Positions 16,776 to 29,557 of a stretch of DNA of 64,000 bases are shown one piece after another. Under the pieces are notes generated by a model. The model was given only the letters and a program-made list of their open reading frames with translations, had not been told where the DNA came from and did no database searches. Location: NCBI GenBank assembly GCA_022827905.1, contig JAJEIQ010000012.1, positions 1 through 64,000 on the forward strand, given 5' to 3'. Position numbers and translations under genes: made by a program. Position 1 is the first letter of the stretch. The number at the start of each line of letters is the position of its first letter. This DNA is from Pseudomonadales bacterium (lineage in GTDB: Bacteria; Pseudomonadota; Gammaproteobacteria; Pseudomonadales; Azotimanducaceae).

Positions 16776-18773
16776 CTATTCAAACTCCAGGATCGGCTGA
16801 TCCACTTCCAAGCTTTCGCCTTCTTGGACAAGCACCGATTTAACGACCAGATCTTCGGCGGCGCGTAGGCTGTTCTCCATTTTCATGGCCTCCACCACGG
16901 CCAACTCCTCGCCGGCCTTGGCTTCATCCCCGGCCTGCACGCACAGCCGCACCAAAAGCCCCGGCATCGGTGAAAGCAGGAAACGGCTCAAGTCCGGCGG
17001 CACCTTGTCGATCATGTGCCGGGCGAGTTCCGCCCCCTGCGCCGTCAAGACCAAGGCCCGGGCTTCAACCCCACGGTGGAACAACTTGTAGCCCGCGCTT
17101 TCAACGTCCACCTGCGCCAGCACCGGAGCACCGTCAACCTCCGCCTTGAACAGGGGCTCGCCGGGCCGCCACTCGGTGGCCACGTGATGATCGGCGTCGC
17201 CAATGCGAACGGTGAAGCCGCCATCGACGGGCGTCACCCGAACGGCGTACTGCACCTTGTTGATGACCACCACCCAATCCTCTTTGGCGGCCCGGGGAAA
17301 GCGCCGCGTCTGACCGCTGATCTCGGCAGCACGGGCCGCCCGGCTCTGGTGAACCACCGCAGCGGCAATCACCGGGACATCCACTTCCCCGTCGGGTAGC
17401 TGATCCGCTTGGAAGCCGTCCGGGAACTCCTCTTCAATGAAATGGGTGGTCAAGCGTCCGGCGCGGAATCGTTCATGGGCGATAACGGCGCCCAAAAAGC
17501 TGATGTTGTGATTGACGCCGCGAATGTAATAAGCGTCCAGCGCCTCATTCATCGTTTCAATGGCCGCTTCCCGGCTCTCCCCCCAGGTCGCGAGCTTGGC
17601 GATCATGGGATCGTAGAACATGGACACTTCGCTGCCCTCTTCGATGCCCGTGTCCACCCGCACCCGGGCGCTCTCAGCGGGTGGCTGATAACGAACCAGC
17701 CGCCCGATGGAAGGCAGGAAGTTGCGCAGTGGATCCTCGGCGTAAACCCGGGCTTCCACCGCCCATCCGTTCTGCTGAACGTCGTCCTGCGTCAGGGGCA
17801 ACGTTTCGCCAGCGGCAACCCGAATCATCAGCTCCACCAAGTCCTGGCCGGTGACCATCTCGGTGATCGGATGCTCCACCTGCAAACGGGTGTTCATTTC
17901 CAGAAAGTAGAAGTTCCTGTCCGCATCGACGATGAATTCCACGGTGCCTGCCGACGCGTAGTCCACGGCCCGGGCCAAGGCGATCGCCTGTTCGCCCATG
18001 GCCTGGCGGGTGGCGGGGTCGATGAAGGGCGACGGCGACTCCTCGATGACCTTCTGATGGCGGCGCTGGATCGAGCATTCGCGCTCGCCAAGGTGGACGG
18101 CGTTGCCGTGGCGGTCGGCGATGATCTGAATTTCGATGTGCCGCGGCTGTTCGATGAACTTCTCCGCAAACACCCGGTCGTCGCCGAAGCTGGATTTGGC
18201 CTCGTTGGCCGCCCGCTGGAAGCCGTCCCGGCACTCGTCGTCGTCATGCACCACGCGCATGCCCTTGCCGCCGCCCCCGGCACTGGCCTTGAGCATGACC
18301 GGATAGCCGATCTTGCGAGCGATCTCCACCGCGTGGTCCGGCCCCTCAATGACGTCCTCAAAGCCCGGAATGGTGTTGACGCCCGCCTCCTTGGCAATGC
18401 GCTTGGAGGTGATCTTGTCGCCCATGCTGGTGATGGCGTGGACGCCGGGGTCAATGAAGGCGATGCCGCGCTCGGCCAAGGCTTCGGCGAACTGGGCGTT
18501 CTCGGAGAGAAAGCCGTAGCCCGGATGCACCGCTTCCGCGCCGGTCGCCGCCAAGGCGTCGAGCAGCCGGTCGATGCGCAGATAGCTGTCAGTGGAGGCC
18601 GCTTCGCCGATCCGCACGCATTCATCCGCCGTGCGCGTATGAAGCGCGCCAGCGTCCGCATCGGAATAAACCGCGACCGTCGCGATGCCCATCCTCCTGG
18701 CGGTCCGAATGACCCGGCAGGCGATTTCCCCGCGGTTGGCGATGAGGATCTTCTTGAACATTGAATCAGGCAT
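16776..18773 (-). CDS. pccA: Propionyl-CoA carboxylase alpha subunit (biotin carboxylase plus biotin carrier)
   Basis: The 665-residue protein starts with FKKILIANRGEIACRVIRTA (biotin carboxylase N-domain). It has the ATP-grasp glycine loop KASAGGGGKGMRVV and the catalytic FLEMNTRLQVEHPITE. The middle region resembles the BT domain of propionyl-CoA carboxylases. The C-terminus carries the biotinyl-lysine motif VVEAMKMENSL. It carboxylates biotin with bicarbonate and ATP, then works with the beta subunit to make methylmalonyl-CoA. The start was set at ATG 18773; ATG 18761 (MFKKI) is equally possible, and neither has a clear ribosome binding site. Its partner beta gene lies 35 bases upstream on the same strand. 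Confidence 0.92.
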   Translation of the reverse strand: MPDSMFKKILIANRGEIACRVIRTARRMGIATVAVYSDADAGALHTRTADECVRIGEAASTDSYLRIDRLLDALAATGAEAVHPGYGFLSENAQFAEALAERGIAFIDPGVHAITSMGDKITSKRIAKEAGVNTIPGFEDVIEGPDHAVEIARKIGYPVMLKASAGGGGKGMRVVHDDDECRDGFQRAANEAKSSFGDDRVFAEKFIEQPRHIEIQIIADRHGNAVHLGERECSIQRRHQKVIEESPSPFIDPATRQAMGEQAIALARAVDYASAGTVEFIVDADRNFYFLEMNTRLQVEHPITEMVTGQDLVELMIRVAAGETLPLTQDDVQQNGWAVEARVYAEDPLRNFLPSIGRLVRYQPPAESARVRVDTGIEEGSEVSMFYDPMIAKLATWGESREAAIETMNEALDAYYIRGVNHNISFLGAVIAHERFRAGRLTTHFIEEEFPDGFQADQLPDGEVDVPVIAAAVVHQSRAARAAEISGQTRRFPRAAKEDWVVVINKVQYAVRVTPVDGGFTVRIGDADHHVATEWRPGEPLFKAEVDGAPVLAQVDVESAGYKLFHRGVEARALVLTAQGAELARHMIDKVPPDLSRFLLSPMPGLLVRLCVQAGDEAKAGEELAVVEAMKMENSLRAAEDLVVKSVLVQEGESLEVDQPILEFE

Positions 18774-18808
18774 GGAAAGCACCAAAAGCAGGAATACGGA
18801 CGGGCGCG

Positions 18809-20367
18809 CTACAGCGGGATGTTGCCGTGCTTGCGCCAAGGGTTCTCAAGCTGCTTGTCGCGCAGCATGGCGAACGACTTGCAGACCCGCTCCCGGGTCT
18901 CATGGGGCCGAATGATGTCATCCACGTAGCCGCGGCTGGCAGCAATGAAGGGGTTGGCGAACTTGGCCTGGTATTCGTCGGTGCGCGCCTGAATCAAGTC
19001 CTGATCGCCCTTGTCCTTGCGGAAGATGATCTCCACGGCGCCCTTGGCGCCCATCACGGCGATCTCCGCGCTCGGCCACGCGAAGTTCACGTCGCCGCGC
19101 AGATGCTTGGACGCCATCACGTCGTAGGCGCCCCCGTAGGCCTTGCGGGTGATCAAGGTCACCTTGGGCACGGTGCATTCGGCGTAGGCGTAGAGCAGCT
19201 TGGCGCCGTTCTTGATGATGCCGCCGTACTCCTGGGCGGTGCCGGCATGAAGCCGGGCACGTCCACCAGCGTCAGAATGGGAACGTTGAAGGCATCGCAG
19301 AAGCGCACGAAGCGGGCGCCCTTCTTGGACGAGTCGATGTCCAGGCAGCCGGCCAGCACCATGGGCTGGTTGGCGACCACGCCGATGGTGGCCCCCTGCA
19401 GTCGGATGAAGCCGATGACGATGTTCTGGGCATAGCCCGGCTGCAGCTCGAAGAACTCCCCTTCGTCGGCCACCTTGACGATGGCCTCCTTGATGTCATA
19501 GGGCTTGGCGGGGTCTGCGGGCACTAGGCTCGCGAGCGACGGCGTAGTGCGGCTGGCCGGATCGCTGGTCGGCCAGCGGGGCGGCTGCTCGCGGTTGTTG
19601 GGCGGCAGGTAGTCGAAGAAGCGGCGGGTCAGGAGCAACGCCTCCACGTCATTGGCGATGGCCAGATCGGCCACGCCGGACTTGCGGCTGTGGATGCTGG
19701 CGCCGCCGAGCTCCTCCGGCGTGACCACCTCGTGGGTGACCGTTCGCACCACGTCCGGCCCGGTGACGAACATGTAGGAGGAGTCCTCCACCATGAAGAT
19801 GAAATCGGTGATGGCGGGGGAGTAAACCGCACCGCCCGCGCAGGGCCCCATGATGACCGACAACTGGGGCACCACCCCCGACGCCAGGACGTTGCGTTGA
19901 AAGATCTCGGCGTAGCCGCCCAAGGAGGCTACGCCCTCCTGGATGCGGGCCCCTCCGGAGTCATTCAGGCCAATCACCGGCGCGCCCACCTTCATGGCCT
20001 GGTCCATCACCTTGCAAATTTTCTCCGCATGGGCCTCCGACAAGGCGCCGCCAAACACGGTGAAGTCCTGGCTGTACACGAACACCAGCCGGCCGTTGAT
20101 GCTGCCGTAGCCGGTGACGACGCCATCGCCGGGAATCTTCTGATCGGCCATGCCGAAATCGCTGTTGCGGTGCTCGACGAACTTGTCCCACTCCTCGAAG
20201 CTACCTTCATCGAGCAGCAGGCCGATGCGCTCCCGGGCGGTCAGCTTGCCCTTGGCGTGCTGCTGCTCAATGCGGCGCTCGCCGCCACCGAGCAAAGCGG
20301 CTGCCGCCTTGGCGGCCAACGGGTCGGCCGCCCCATCCGGTTGCTCGTCCGCCAAATCTCTACTCAT
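18809..20367 (-). pseudogene. pccB: Propionyl-CoA carboxylase beta subunit with a single-base frameshift
   Basis: Reading from ATG 20367 (preceded by AAGGAAG), the carboxyltransferase is normal through [36 protein letters not shown] and VDVPGFMP. It then goes out of frame near 19241-19245. The second frame resumes with the expected family sequence ([19 protein letters not shown] through the TAG at 18809). Family members read GFMPG at the break, and adding one G to the GG here restores it, giving 519 residues, the usual length. This is either a recent inactivation or a sequencing error in a short G run. The intact enzyme transfers CO2 from biotin to propionyl-CoA. Confidence 0.88.
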
Positions 20368-20385
20368 GTCTTCACTTCCTTCGGT

Positions 20386-21846
<1,461 letters not shown>

Positions 21847-21860
21847 AGCAGCCTGCTCGG

Positions 21861-24800
21861 CTAGCCAGCCGCGATCATCGATTTGCGCTGCATGAGCACC
21901 CGCTTGTAGTCCACGGGCATCACCTTCACGAACTCGCCCAAGGCTTGCTTCCAGCGGCCCAGCAGGCGCTTGGCCACCGCCGAGTCCGTATGGCGCCGGT
22001 GCGCCTCGACCATGCGCCGCAGCTCGCTGATGTCCTCCCGGTCAAGCAGCGGCTCAAGCTCCACCATCTCCGGGTTGCACAACGCGTTGAAGGCGCCCTC
22101 GGGGTTCCAAACGTAGGCAATGCCGCCGCTCATGCCGGCGGCGAAGTTGCGCCCGGTGGGGCCGAGTATGGCCACCCGCCCGCCGGTCATGTACTCGCAG
22201 CCGTGGTCGCCGACCCCTTCCACCACCGCCGCAGCACCGCTGTTGCGCACGCAGAACCTCTCCGCCGCCACGCCGCGGAAGTAGCACTCGCCGCTAGTGG
22301 CGCCGTACAGAGCCACGTTGCCGATCAGGATGTTGTCCTCGGCGGTGAACTTGGAGGCCTTGTGCGGGTAGATGATGATCCGTCCGCCCGACAGGCCCTT
22401 GCCCACGTAGTCGTTGGCGTCCCCCTCCACCTCCAGGGTCACGCCCTTGGCGAGCCAACAGCCCAGGCTTTGACCGGCGCTGCCGGTGAACTTGAAGCGG
22501 ATGGCATCGTCCTCCAGCATCTCCGGGCCGACGGTCTCGACGATGTGATGGGAGAGCATCGCGCCCACCACCCGGTTGGTGTTGACGATGGGCAGCTTGC
22601 GACGAACGCGCTTGCCGCTGCGGCCGCCGTCGGCCAAGGCGGGGCCGGCCAGCTCGATCAGCCGATTGTCCAGCGCCCGGTCCAGCTCATGGTCCTGGCT
22701 GTGCCGGGCGTAGGAGCCGAGAAACTCGGCCGGCTCCTGGGCCGGCATGAGCACTTCGCTCAAGTCCACGCCCCTGCTCTTCCAATGGCTGACCGCCGCC
22801 TCGGCGTCCAGCGCATCCACCCGGCCGACCATCTCATTGACGGTGCGAAAGCCTAGGCTCGCCATGATCTGGCGCATCTCCTTGGCCACCATGAAGAAGT
22901 AGTTGATGGCGTGTTCAGGCTGGCCCAGGAACTTCCGCCGCAGCGCCGGATCCTGGGTGGCGATGCCAACCGGGCAGGTGTTCAGATGGCACTTGCGCAT
23001 CATGATGCAGCCCAGCGTCACCAGCGGCGCCGTGGCGAAGCCGAATTCCTCCGCGCCCAGCAGGCAGGCGATGGCCACGTCCCGCCCGGTCTTGATCTGG
23101 CCGTCGGTCTGCAGCACCACCCGGGAGCGCAGGTTGTTCACCACCAGGGTCTGATGGGTCTCCGCGATGCCCAGTTCCCAGGGCAGCCCCGCATGCTTGA
23201 TCGAGGTCAGTGGCGATGCGCCAGTGCCCCCGGAATCGCCGGCGATGACCAAGTGGTCGGCCCGCGCCTTGGTGACCCCGGCGGCCACCGCGCCGACCCC
23301 CATTTCGGCCCCGAGCTTGACGCTGATGCGGGCGTTCGGATTGCCGTTCTTGAGGTCGTGGATGAGTTGGGCGATGTCCTCGATGGAATAGATGTCGTGG
23401 TGCGGCGGCGGGCTGATCAGGCCGACTCCCGGCGTCGAGTGGCGGATGCCGGCAATCACCTCATCCACCTTGTGGCCGGGCAGCTCGCCGCCTTCGCCGG
23501 GCTTCGCGCCCTGCACAATCTTGATCTGCAGTTCGTCGGCATTGGCTAGGTAGTTGATGGTGACGCCGAAGCGCCCGCTGGCCACCTGCTTGATGGCGCT
23601 GCGCTTGGAGTCGCCGTTGGGCATGGGCTCGAAGCGGCGCGGGTCCTCGCCGCCTTCGCCGGTGTTGGACTTGCCGCCAATGCGGTTCATGGCGATGGCC
23701 AGCGCCTCGTGGGACTCGGCGCTGATGGAGCCGAAGCTCATGGCGCCGGTGGCGAAGCGCTTGACGATTTCGCTCTCCGGCTCCACCTCGTCGAGGTCGA
23801 TGGCCGGACCCGGGGGCTTGAACCGCAACAGGCCCCGCAAGCTGGACTGCGCCGTGCTCTGGGTGTTGGCGTGTTCCGCAAAGCGCCAGTAGGCGGCCTC
23901 ATCGTTGGTGCGGGCCGCCACCTGCAGGTCGGCGATGGCTTCGGGGTCCCACATGTGGGTGTCGCCGTGGCGCCGCCAGTGAAAGTCGCCCGGATTGGGC
24001 AGCACCGCGACGTTTTCGCCGCGACTCGGGTAGCCGAGACGGTGGCGGCGCTCCATTTCCTGCTCCAGCACGTCCATCCCCACCCCCTGCACGCGGCTGG
24101 CGGTGCCGCGAAAGGCGCGCTCGATCACGTCCTCGGCCAGCCCCACGGCCTCGAAGATCTGCGCCCCCTTGTACGATTGCAGCGTGGAGATGCCCATCTT
24201 GGCCATCACCTTCAGCATGCCCTTGCCGACGCCCTTGCGGTAGGCGGCAATCACGTCCTCGTTGCTGTTGATGTGGGCGGCGTCGTCGAGGTAGCCCTGC
24301 TCGCGGGCGTCCCAGAGGGTTTCAAAGGCCAAATAGGGGTTGATGGCGTCGGCGCCGTAGCCGATCAGCAGGCAGTGGTGGTGAACCTCCCGCGCCTCGC
24401 CGGTCTCGACAACGACGCCGATCCGGGTGCGTTCGTGCTCGGCCACCAGATGGTGATGCACCGCGCCCACCGCCAGCAGGGCGCTGATCGGAGTCCGCTC
24501 GGCGTCCATGGCGCGATCCGACAGCACGATGAGGCTGTCGCCACGGGCGATGGCTTGGCTCGCCTCGGCGCAGATTCGATCAAGCGCCGCCTCAAGGCCC
24601 GCCTTGCCGCTGCCGGCCGGGAAGCTGATGTCGATGGTGGCGCTGCGCCATCCCCGATGGTCCAAGTGCTTAATGGCGGCCAGTTCGTCGTTGGATAGGA
24701 TGGGATGGGGAATGCGCAGCCGGTGGGCGTGGGCCTCCGTGGTCTCCAAAAGGTTCCGCTCCGGCCCGCAGTAGCATTCCAAGGCCATGATGACTTCCTC

Positions 24801-26423
24801 GCGGATGGAGTCGATGGCCGGATTGGTCACTTGGGCGAAGCGCTGCTTGAAGTAGTCGTAGAGCATGCGCGGCTTGTCGGACATCACCGCCAAGGCAGCG
24901 TCGTTGCCCATGGAGCCGAGCGGGTCGCGCAGTTCCTTGACCAGCGGCAGCAGCATGATCTGCATGGTCTCGACGGTGTAGCCGAAGGCATTCATGCGGG
25001 CGGTCAAGGTGGCCTGGTCCCCGGCGGTGGCCTGGGCCGGGGGCAGCTCCGAAAGATCGATGCGTTGCTTTCTCAGCCACTCGCCGTACGGCCGCGCCTT
25101 GGCCCACTCGGACTTGATTTCCTCGTCGGGGATCATGCGGCCCTGCTCAAAGTCGATGAGGAAGATGCGGCCCGGCTGCAGGCGGCCCTTCTCCACCACC
25201 TTGGCCGGATCCACCGGCACCACGCCGGTCTCCGAGGCCATGATGCACTTGCCGTCGTCGGTGATCAGGTAGCGGCTCGGCCGCAGGCCGTTGCGGTCGA
25301 GCACGGCACCGATGTAGTTGCCGTCGGTGAAGGCGATGGAGGCGGGGCCGTCCCAAGGCTCCATCAGGCAGGAGTGGTATTCGTAGAAGTCGCGCCGGGC
25401 GGGGTCCATGTTGCCGTGCTGCTGCCAGGCTTCCGGAATCATCATCAACACCGCTTCCTGCAGCTTGCGCCCGCTCATCAGCAGGAACTCCAGCACGTTG
25501 TCAAAGGTGCCGGAATCCGAGCAGTCCGGTTCGACAATGGGGAACAGCTTCGGCAGGTCATCCCCGAAGCGCTCCGAACGGACCACCCCTTCGCGTGAGT
25601 TCATGGCGTTGGTGTTGCCGAGCAGTGTGTTGATCTCGCCGTTGTGGCTCATGAAGCGGTTCGGCTGCGCCCGGTCCCAGGAGGGGAAGGTGTTGGTGCT
25701 GAACCGCGAGTGAACCATGGCCAGATGGGATTCGAACTCCTCGTCGGCCAAGTCGTCGAAGAAGGGGCCGAGCTGCTTGGGCGTCAGCATGCCCTTGTAC
25801 ACGATCACCTTCGACGACAGCGAGCAGATGTAGAACATCTGGCGCTGGCTGAGGTTGGGGGCACCGCGCAGCCGGTGGGTGGCGTGCTTGCGGATCAGGT
25901 AGAGCTTGCGCTCGAAGGCCTCGCGGTCCTCCGCCGCCTCGCCGTTCGCGGCAATGAACAGCTGCTCCATGTGCGGCATGGCCGCCCGCGCCGCCTTGCC
26001 AATGACGGCGTCATCCGGGCTCACCGGCAGCGGCCGCCAGCCGAGGCAAGTCTGGTCCGCATCCTCGATCACCCAACTCATCAGCGCCTTGCAGCGCTCG
26101 CGCTCGTCGGCATCGGTCGGCAGAAAGACGATGCCCGCCCCATAGCTGCCCAAGGGCGGCAGTTCGGTACCCAGATCCTGGCCTGCGGCCCACTCCATGA
26201 AGCGATGCGGCATGCCGAGCAGAATGCCGGCCCCGTCGCCGGTGTTCTTTTCGTAGCCCAGCCCGCCCCGATGCTCCATGCAGCAGTTCATCGACAGCGC
26301 GGATTCGATGATCTCCCGGCTTGGCCGGCCCTTGATGTCGCAAATGAAGCCGACGCCGCAACTGTCCTTCTCAAACGCCGGATCGTACAGGCCCCGCTTG
26401 GGCGGCAACCCGCCCAAGGGCAT
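21861..26423 (-). CDS. gltB: Glutamate synthase large (alpha) subunit
   Basis: From ATG 26423 the product is about 1520 residues. Cys22 in [10 protein letters not shown] would be the N-terminal nucleophile of the glutaminase domain after propeptide removal. The synthase domain has [15 protein letters not shown] and the iron-sulfur cluster CHLNTCPVG, and the FMN domain precedes a C-terminal GXGXG beta-helix. The start is uncertain: AGGAT lies 7 bases before ATG 26423, but the frame also has ATGs at 26429, 26456 and 26513. The mature N-terminus is set by processing in any case. It forms the GOGAT complex with gltD, the main glutamate supply when ammonia is low. Confidence 0.95.
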   Translation of the reverse strand: MPLGGLPPKRGLYDPAFEKDSCGVGFICDIKGRPSREIIESALSMNCCMEHRGGLGYEKNTGDGAGILLGMPHRFMEWAAGQDLGTELPPLGSYGAGIVFLPTDADERERCKALMSWVIEDADQTCLGWRPLPVSPDDAVIGKAARAAMPHMEQLFIAANGEAAEDREAFERKLYLIRKHATHRLRGAPNLSQRQMFYICSLSSKVIVYKGMLTPKQLGPFFDDLADEEFESHLAMVHSRFSTNTFPSWDRAQPNRFMSHNGEINTLLGNTNAMNSREGVVRSERFGDDLPKLFPIVEPDCSDSGTFDNVLEFLLMSGRKLQEAVLMMIPEAWQQHGNMDPARRDFYEYHSCLMEPWDGPASIAFTDGNYIGAVLDRNGLRPSRYLITDDGKCIMASETGVVPVDPAKVVEKGRLQPGRIFLIDFEQGRMIPDEEIKSEWAKARPYGEWLRKQRIDLSELPPAQATAGDQATLTARMNAFGYTVETMQIMLLPLVKELRDPLGSMGNDAALAVMSDKPRMLYDYFKQRFAQVTNPAIDSIREEVIMALECYCGPERNLLETTEAHAHRLRIPHPILSNDELAAIKHLDHRGWRSATIDISFPAGSGKAGLEAALDRICAEASQAIARGDSLIVLSDRAMDAERTPISALLAVGAVHHHLVAEHERTRIGVVVETGEAREVHHHCLLIGYGADAINPYLAFETLWDAREQGYLDDAAHINSNEDVIAAYRKGVGKGMLKVMAKMGISTLQSYKGAQIFEAVGLAEDVIERAFRGTASRVQGVGMDVLEQEMERRHRLGYPSRGENVAVLPNPGDFHWRRHGDTHMWDPEAIADLQVAARTNDEAAYWRFAEHANTQSTAQSSLRGLLRFKPPGPAIDLDEVEPESEIVKRFATGAMSFGSISAESHEALAIAMNRIGGKSNTGEGGEDPRRFEPMPNGDSKRSAIKQVASGRFGVTINYLANADELQIKIVQGAKPGEGGELPGHKVDEVIAGIRHSTPGVGLISPPPHHDIYSIEDIAQLIHDLKNGNPNARISVKLGAEMGVGAVAAGVTKARADHLVIAGDSGGTGASPLTSIKHAGLPWELGIAETHQTLVVNNLRSRVVLQTDGQIKTGRDVAIACLLGAEEFGFATAPLVTLGCIMMRKCHLNTCPVGIATQDPALRRKFLGQPEHAINYFFMVAKEMRQIMASLGFRTVNEMVGRVDALDAEAAVSHWKSRGVDLSEVLMPAQEPAEFLGSYARHSQDHELDRALDNRLIELAGPALADGGRSGKRVRRKLPIVNTNRVVGAMLSHHIVETVGPEMLEDDAIRFKFTGSAGQSLGCWLAKGVTLEVEGDANDYVGKGLSGGRIIIYPHKASKFTAEDNILIGNVALYGATSGECYFRGVAAERFCVRNSGAAAVVEGVGDHGCEYMTGGRVAILGPTGRNFAAGMSGGIAYVWNPEGAFNALCNPEMVELEPLLDREDISELRRMVEAHRRHTDSAVAKRLLGRWKQALGEFVKVMPVDYKRVLMQRKSMIAAG

Positions 26424-26539
26424 GTTCATATCCTGGCCGTTGCGCATTGCGGTCATTGATTCATCGTGTCCATCGTCGGGGCGTTGCCAAGCGAGATTCG
26501 GCAGCGCCTTCACTCACGCCAAGGCAGCCCGTCTTTGGT

Positions 26540-26559
26540 GCGAAGGGCATGCCCCTCGC
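26540..26559. repeat. Short REP-like palindrome
   Basis: GCGAAGGGCATGCCCCTCGC can fold on itself with one mismatch. It closely resembles the perfect hairpin at 33493-33512 and shares a core with 36828-36888. It lies in the 260-base gap upstream of gltB, which otherwise shows only a GTGGGC/GCCCAC hairpin and an A7 run near 26630; no confident promoter is visible. Confidence 0.5.
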
Positions 26560-26685
26560 GTTATTGTTATGGTCGGGCCGCGGTGGGCATCGGTGGCCCA
26601 CGCAAAGGCGAGCGTTGAACCTTCGCAAAAAAAGCAGGTTGAATCAAGGACTGGAGAAATGTCGTCAGCCTTGGTGGCGACCGCG

Positions 26686-27984
26686 TTACCAAGTCTCATA
26701 GCGGCGCCGGGCGTGGGCCTGGCGCGCGGCGATGGCCTGCCTGCGGCCAGCGGGGTCGACCCGTGGCGTCCCGGGCGCCAGTTGTTTGTCCAGCGCACTC
26801 AGCTTGACCCGTTCCGCCTGCAGGTCCGGCGCGATGAAGTCCTCACCCCGGGGGCTCTGAATGCGGGCATAGAGCACGCCTTGGGTGAGTCCCGCGGTGT
26901 CGATCCAGTTGTGCACGCCGGGATCGCGGGGTGAGACGACAAATTGGTAGCTGCCGTTCGACATGGGCAGCGCCTGGGCACCCTCGTTGCACCAGGAAAG
27001 GCTGGTCTGCCGGTTTATCCAGTCGGGGCTGGCCGCCCAGAAATTGGCCGCCTGAAAGCCGCAGTAGGCGGCATCGACATCGGGGATGGTGACGATGAGC
27101 GCCTCGTCCTCGGCAAGGCTGAAAAAACCGGCGCTGAAAAACTGCGTCGGGATTCCCAACGACTCAGTGGCGCGAAAGTCGATGAAGTTGTTTTCGCCGA
27201 CCAGCCGCAGGCGGGACGAAAAGTCGGGCCAGAACCGGCCTTGGCGCTCGAGGATTGCGGTGGCGTGCTCGATCGGCCGGATCAGGTCGCGTTCGCGCAG
27301 GGGAGGAGACATCTCGCCGTCGGTGCCGATGCGCTCGATTTCCACCGTTGCCGGATGTTCCGTCTCCCAGTTGGTGAAGCTGTCGCGGATGATCAGGGTC
27401 AGGAGCCGGTCGGTGGGGGCGAGTTCCATCCAGTTTTCGCCCATGGGTTCGGCGCTTAGGAAAATCTCGAATCGCCCCTCGTCGTCGGCGACTAGATCGT
27501 CGTCTTCAAAGGTGCTGATGGCGCCTTGGGGATCGGGGCCGTAGAACTGCTCGAGCAGGAAGTCCGAAGCGGTGCCAAGCCGACCCCAGACGCGGTAGAC
27601 GTAACCGCCGTCGGGATTGGTGATGGTGGCGGCGCGGTACAGGGTGTCGGGATTGTCGACGCCGATCTTGATGGTGGGGGACAGCAGCAGGCGAAGGTGC
27701 GGGTAGGATCCGTCGCCGCCACCCATGGCGCCGTTGACGTTGGAGGCGATGATGCTCTGCATCAGCCGTACCGCCCCAGCGCGGTGGGCGTCGTCGATCT
27801 TGAAGGAGTCGCTGGCTAGAAAGTTGTTCTTCAGCCCGTCGATCGCCGCATAGTAGTCTGCCCAAGCTTTGAGCAGCGCGGCCGTATCATCAGTAGGCGG
27901 CGTTTCCTGCAGCGTGCCCCCACAGCCGGTACACGCCAGTATCGCAAGCACACCGGCCAGGGCCCGGCGTTTGACATAGGCCAT
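26686..27984 (-). CDS. DUF1214-domain lipoprotein
   Basis: The 432-residue protein has a lipoprotein signal with cysteines in LAILACTGCGG, so it is probably anchored to a membrane on the periplasmic side. Conserved pieces include SYPHLRLLLSPTIKIGVDNPDTLY and SYQFVVSPRDPGVHNWIDTAG, typical of DUF1214 proteins. The family has no settled function. AGGAAAC precedes ATG 27984. The neighbours are unrelated, so context says little. A C-terminal Arg/Ala-rich tail (RRQAIAARQAHARRRYETW) is unusual for an exported protein. Confidence 0.82.
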   Translation of the reverse strand: MAYVKRRALAGVLAILACTGCGGTLQETPPTDDTAALLKAWADYYAAIDGLKNNFLASDSFKIDDAHRAGAVRLMQSIIASNVNGAMGGGDGSYPHLRLLLSPTIKIGVDNPDTLYRAATITNPDGGYVYRVWGRLGTASDFLLEQFYGPDPQGAISTFEDDDLVADDEGRFEIFLSAEPMGENWMELAPTDRLLTLIIRDSFTNWETEHPATVEIERIGTDGEMSPPLRERDLIRPIEHATAILERQGRFWPDFSSRLRLVGENNFIDFRATESLGIPTQFFSAGFFSLAEDEALIVTIPDVDAAYCGFQAANFWAASPDWINRQTSLSWCNEGAQALPMSNGSYQFVVSPRDPGVHNWIDTAGLTQGVLYARIQSPRGEDFIAPDLQAERVKLSALDKQLAPGTPRVDPAGRRQAIAARQAHARRRYETW

Positions 27985-28083
27985 GTGTGTTTCCTCGACA
28001 AAGGTTCAATGGTAGCAACTCGGGAGACTTCGCTGTTCGCCGAACGTACCGACTGGATTGGCCACCATCGCCGCGAGGTCCCG

Positions 28084-28836
28084 TCAATCCCCGATCCGAT
28101 ACCAATAGCGGTAGCGTTCGGCAAAGCCGAGCTTGCGGTACAGGGCCTGGGCCGGCGCATTGCCCTCGGTGACTTGGAGGTATGCGGTCCGGGCGCCGCG
28201 TTCGCGTCCCCAATCCAGCAGGCCGCGCACCAACTCCTCGCCACAGCCTTGGCGCCGATGGGCCGGATCGGTGACGATGTCGAAGAGCCCTAGGAGGCCG
28301 CGCTCCACAACGCCGAGCCCGCAGGCGAGCACCTCATCGCCATGGCGCAGCACCGCGTGGGCGCACTCGGTGCGGATGGCATTGAGCATGGCGCCGTGCA
28401 GGCGCATGAATTTGCTCGGCATTCCGGTCAGCGCCGCGTAGGCGTTCAGCCACTCCTTGAGCGTGAGCACCGACCAGCGGGGCGAGACGGCCTCCGGCGC
28501 AACCGACGCGCCAAGCACGAGCGTTGAATCGGCAAGCCGGTAGCCGCGGGCTTCCAAGCAGTGGTCGAGTGCCGCCTGATCGGCGCCATCGGCACCGGCC
28601 GTCAAACGGAAGACGCTTTGCAGCCGCTCCCGTGCGTAGAGGTTCTCACAGAAGCGCACCTTCTCCTCGATGGGCTGGCTGCCCGGATACAGCGGCGTCA
28701 CCGAGTTGGCCCGCTTGGTGAACCCGCGGGCGAAGCGCAGCACCCATCCATCGAGCAGCATCTGGTGCAGGGCGGGCCAAGCGTTCAACGACGCCTCTTC
28801 GATGCGCCGATTCAACAGCGCCTCCCGCTCAACCAT
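28084..28836 (-). CDS. GNAT-family N-acetyltransferase
   Basis: The 250-residue protein has an N-terminal region of about 120 residues beginning EEASLNAWPALHQMLLDGWV. The C-terminal GNAT fold follows, with VTDPAHRRQGCGEELVRGLL as the acetyl-CoA binding loop (RRQGCG) and NAPAQALYRKLGF as the last helix. The N-terminal sequence (WPALHQMLLDGWVLRFARGFTKRANSV) is found in a subset of GNAT proteins. The acyl acceptor is unknown. It ends 99 bases before the DUF1214 gene and is preceded closely by the DUF4276 gene, with which it may be co-transcribed. Confidence 0.85.
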   Translation of the reverse strand: MVEREALLNRRIEEASLNAWPALHQMLLDGWVLRFARGFTKRANSVTPLYPGSQPIEEKVRFCENLYARERLQSVFRLTAGADGADQAALDHCLEARGYRLADSTLVLGASVAPEAVSPRWSVLTLKEWLNAYAALTGMPSKFMRLHGAMLNAIRTECAHAVLRHGDEVLACGLGVVERGLLGLFDIVTDPAHRRQGCGEELVRGLLDWGRERGARTAYLQVTEGNAPAQALYRKLGFAERYRYWYRIGD

Positions 28837-28857
28837 CGTCTGTCCGTTGGATTGGAA

Positions 28858-29535
28858 TCATCCCAGCGTCTCCAGCCGATGCAGCCAGTTCGCAAAGTGC
28901 GGGCACTGCTGGGTCATTTTGGCCAGAGTCACCTCCTCCGCAGCTGCGGTGCCTTCAGCAACCTTCTTGTAATCTGGATGCAGCACTTTGATTCGCTTCG
29001 AAGGAGCAGTCTCCGGCACGTCGTTGATGTGCTCTGGCGATTCGAACTGGCTGCGGATGTCCAGAAAGGACTCGGTGAGTTCGGGCATCGCCAAGGCGCG
29101 GGCAAACGCTTCGCAGTCGCTAAAGAGCAGTGCTTCGAATTCGTGCATTGTTACGAATGGCACAAAACGCTCCTCGCCCGGCAGCGTCGTGTGCAGATCC
29201 GCCAGCATTTGTTGGGCAAGGTGTTGGCCTCTTCGGTCTTGCGGCATTTTGGCGGCCTCCTGTCGGCCCGGCCACGCTCGGTTGCCCTCAGCAGGCATCC
29301 CGTAGAAGTCAACCATGGAGGTATGAAAGAGATGGCGATCCGACTTTAACTGCCGGATCAGTTCTGCCCGGAACGAGGTCCAGGACCGGACGCCTCCGCG
29401 TTTCCCACGTTGCCGCGCACCTCCCATGATGCGCGCATCGACACTCGCAAATCCTCGGTGCCCGAGATGCGGGGCAAGCAGCCGCTTGACGAATGCCTCC
29501 TCCGTCGGTCCTTCCACATGAACCAGCAGACGCAT
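28858..29535 (-). CDS. DUF4276 protein (Toprim-like), partner of the AAA ATPase
   Basis: From ATG 29535 the product has 225 residues and opens with MRLLVHVEGPTEEAFVKRLL. The VEGPTEEAF pattern resembles the Toprim VEG.TE motif of OLD/RloB-like nucleases. FVTMHEFEALLFSD further on is a likely acidic metal site. It begins 22 bases after the upstream ATPase stop. ATPase plus Toprim-like pairs occur in defence systems such as PARIS, Gabija and OLD-type loci (established for those families); assignment here is inference. The longer frame to 29670 overlaps the ATPase and is not the likely start. Confidence 0.75.
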   Translation of the reverse strand: MRLLVHVEGPTEEAFVKRLLAPHLGHRGFASVDARIMGGARQRGKRGGVRSWTSFRAELIRQLKSDRHLFHTSMVDFYGMPAEGNRAWPGRQEAAKMPQDRRGQHLAQQMLADLHTTLPGEERFVPFVTMHEFEALLFSDCEAFARALAMPELTESFLDIRSQFESPEHINDVPETAPSKRIKVLHPDYKKVAEGTAAAEEVTLAKMTQQCPHFANWLHRLETLG

Positions 29536-29557
29536 CTTGATCCGACACGGCGCAGCG

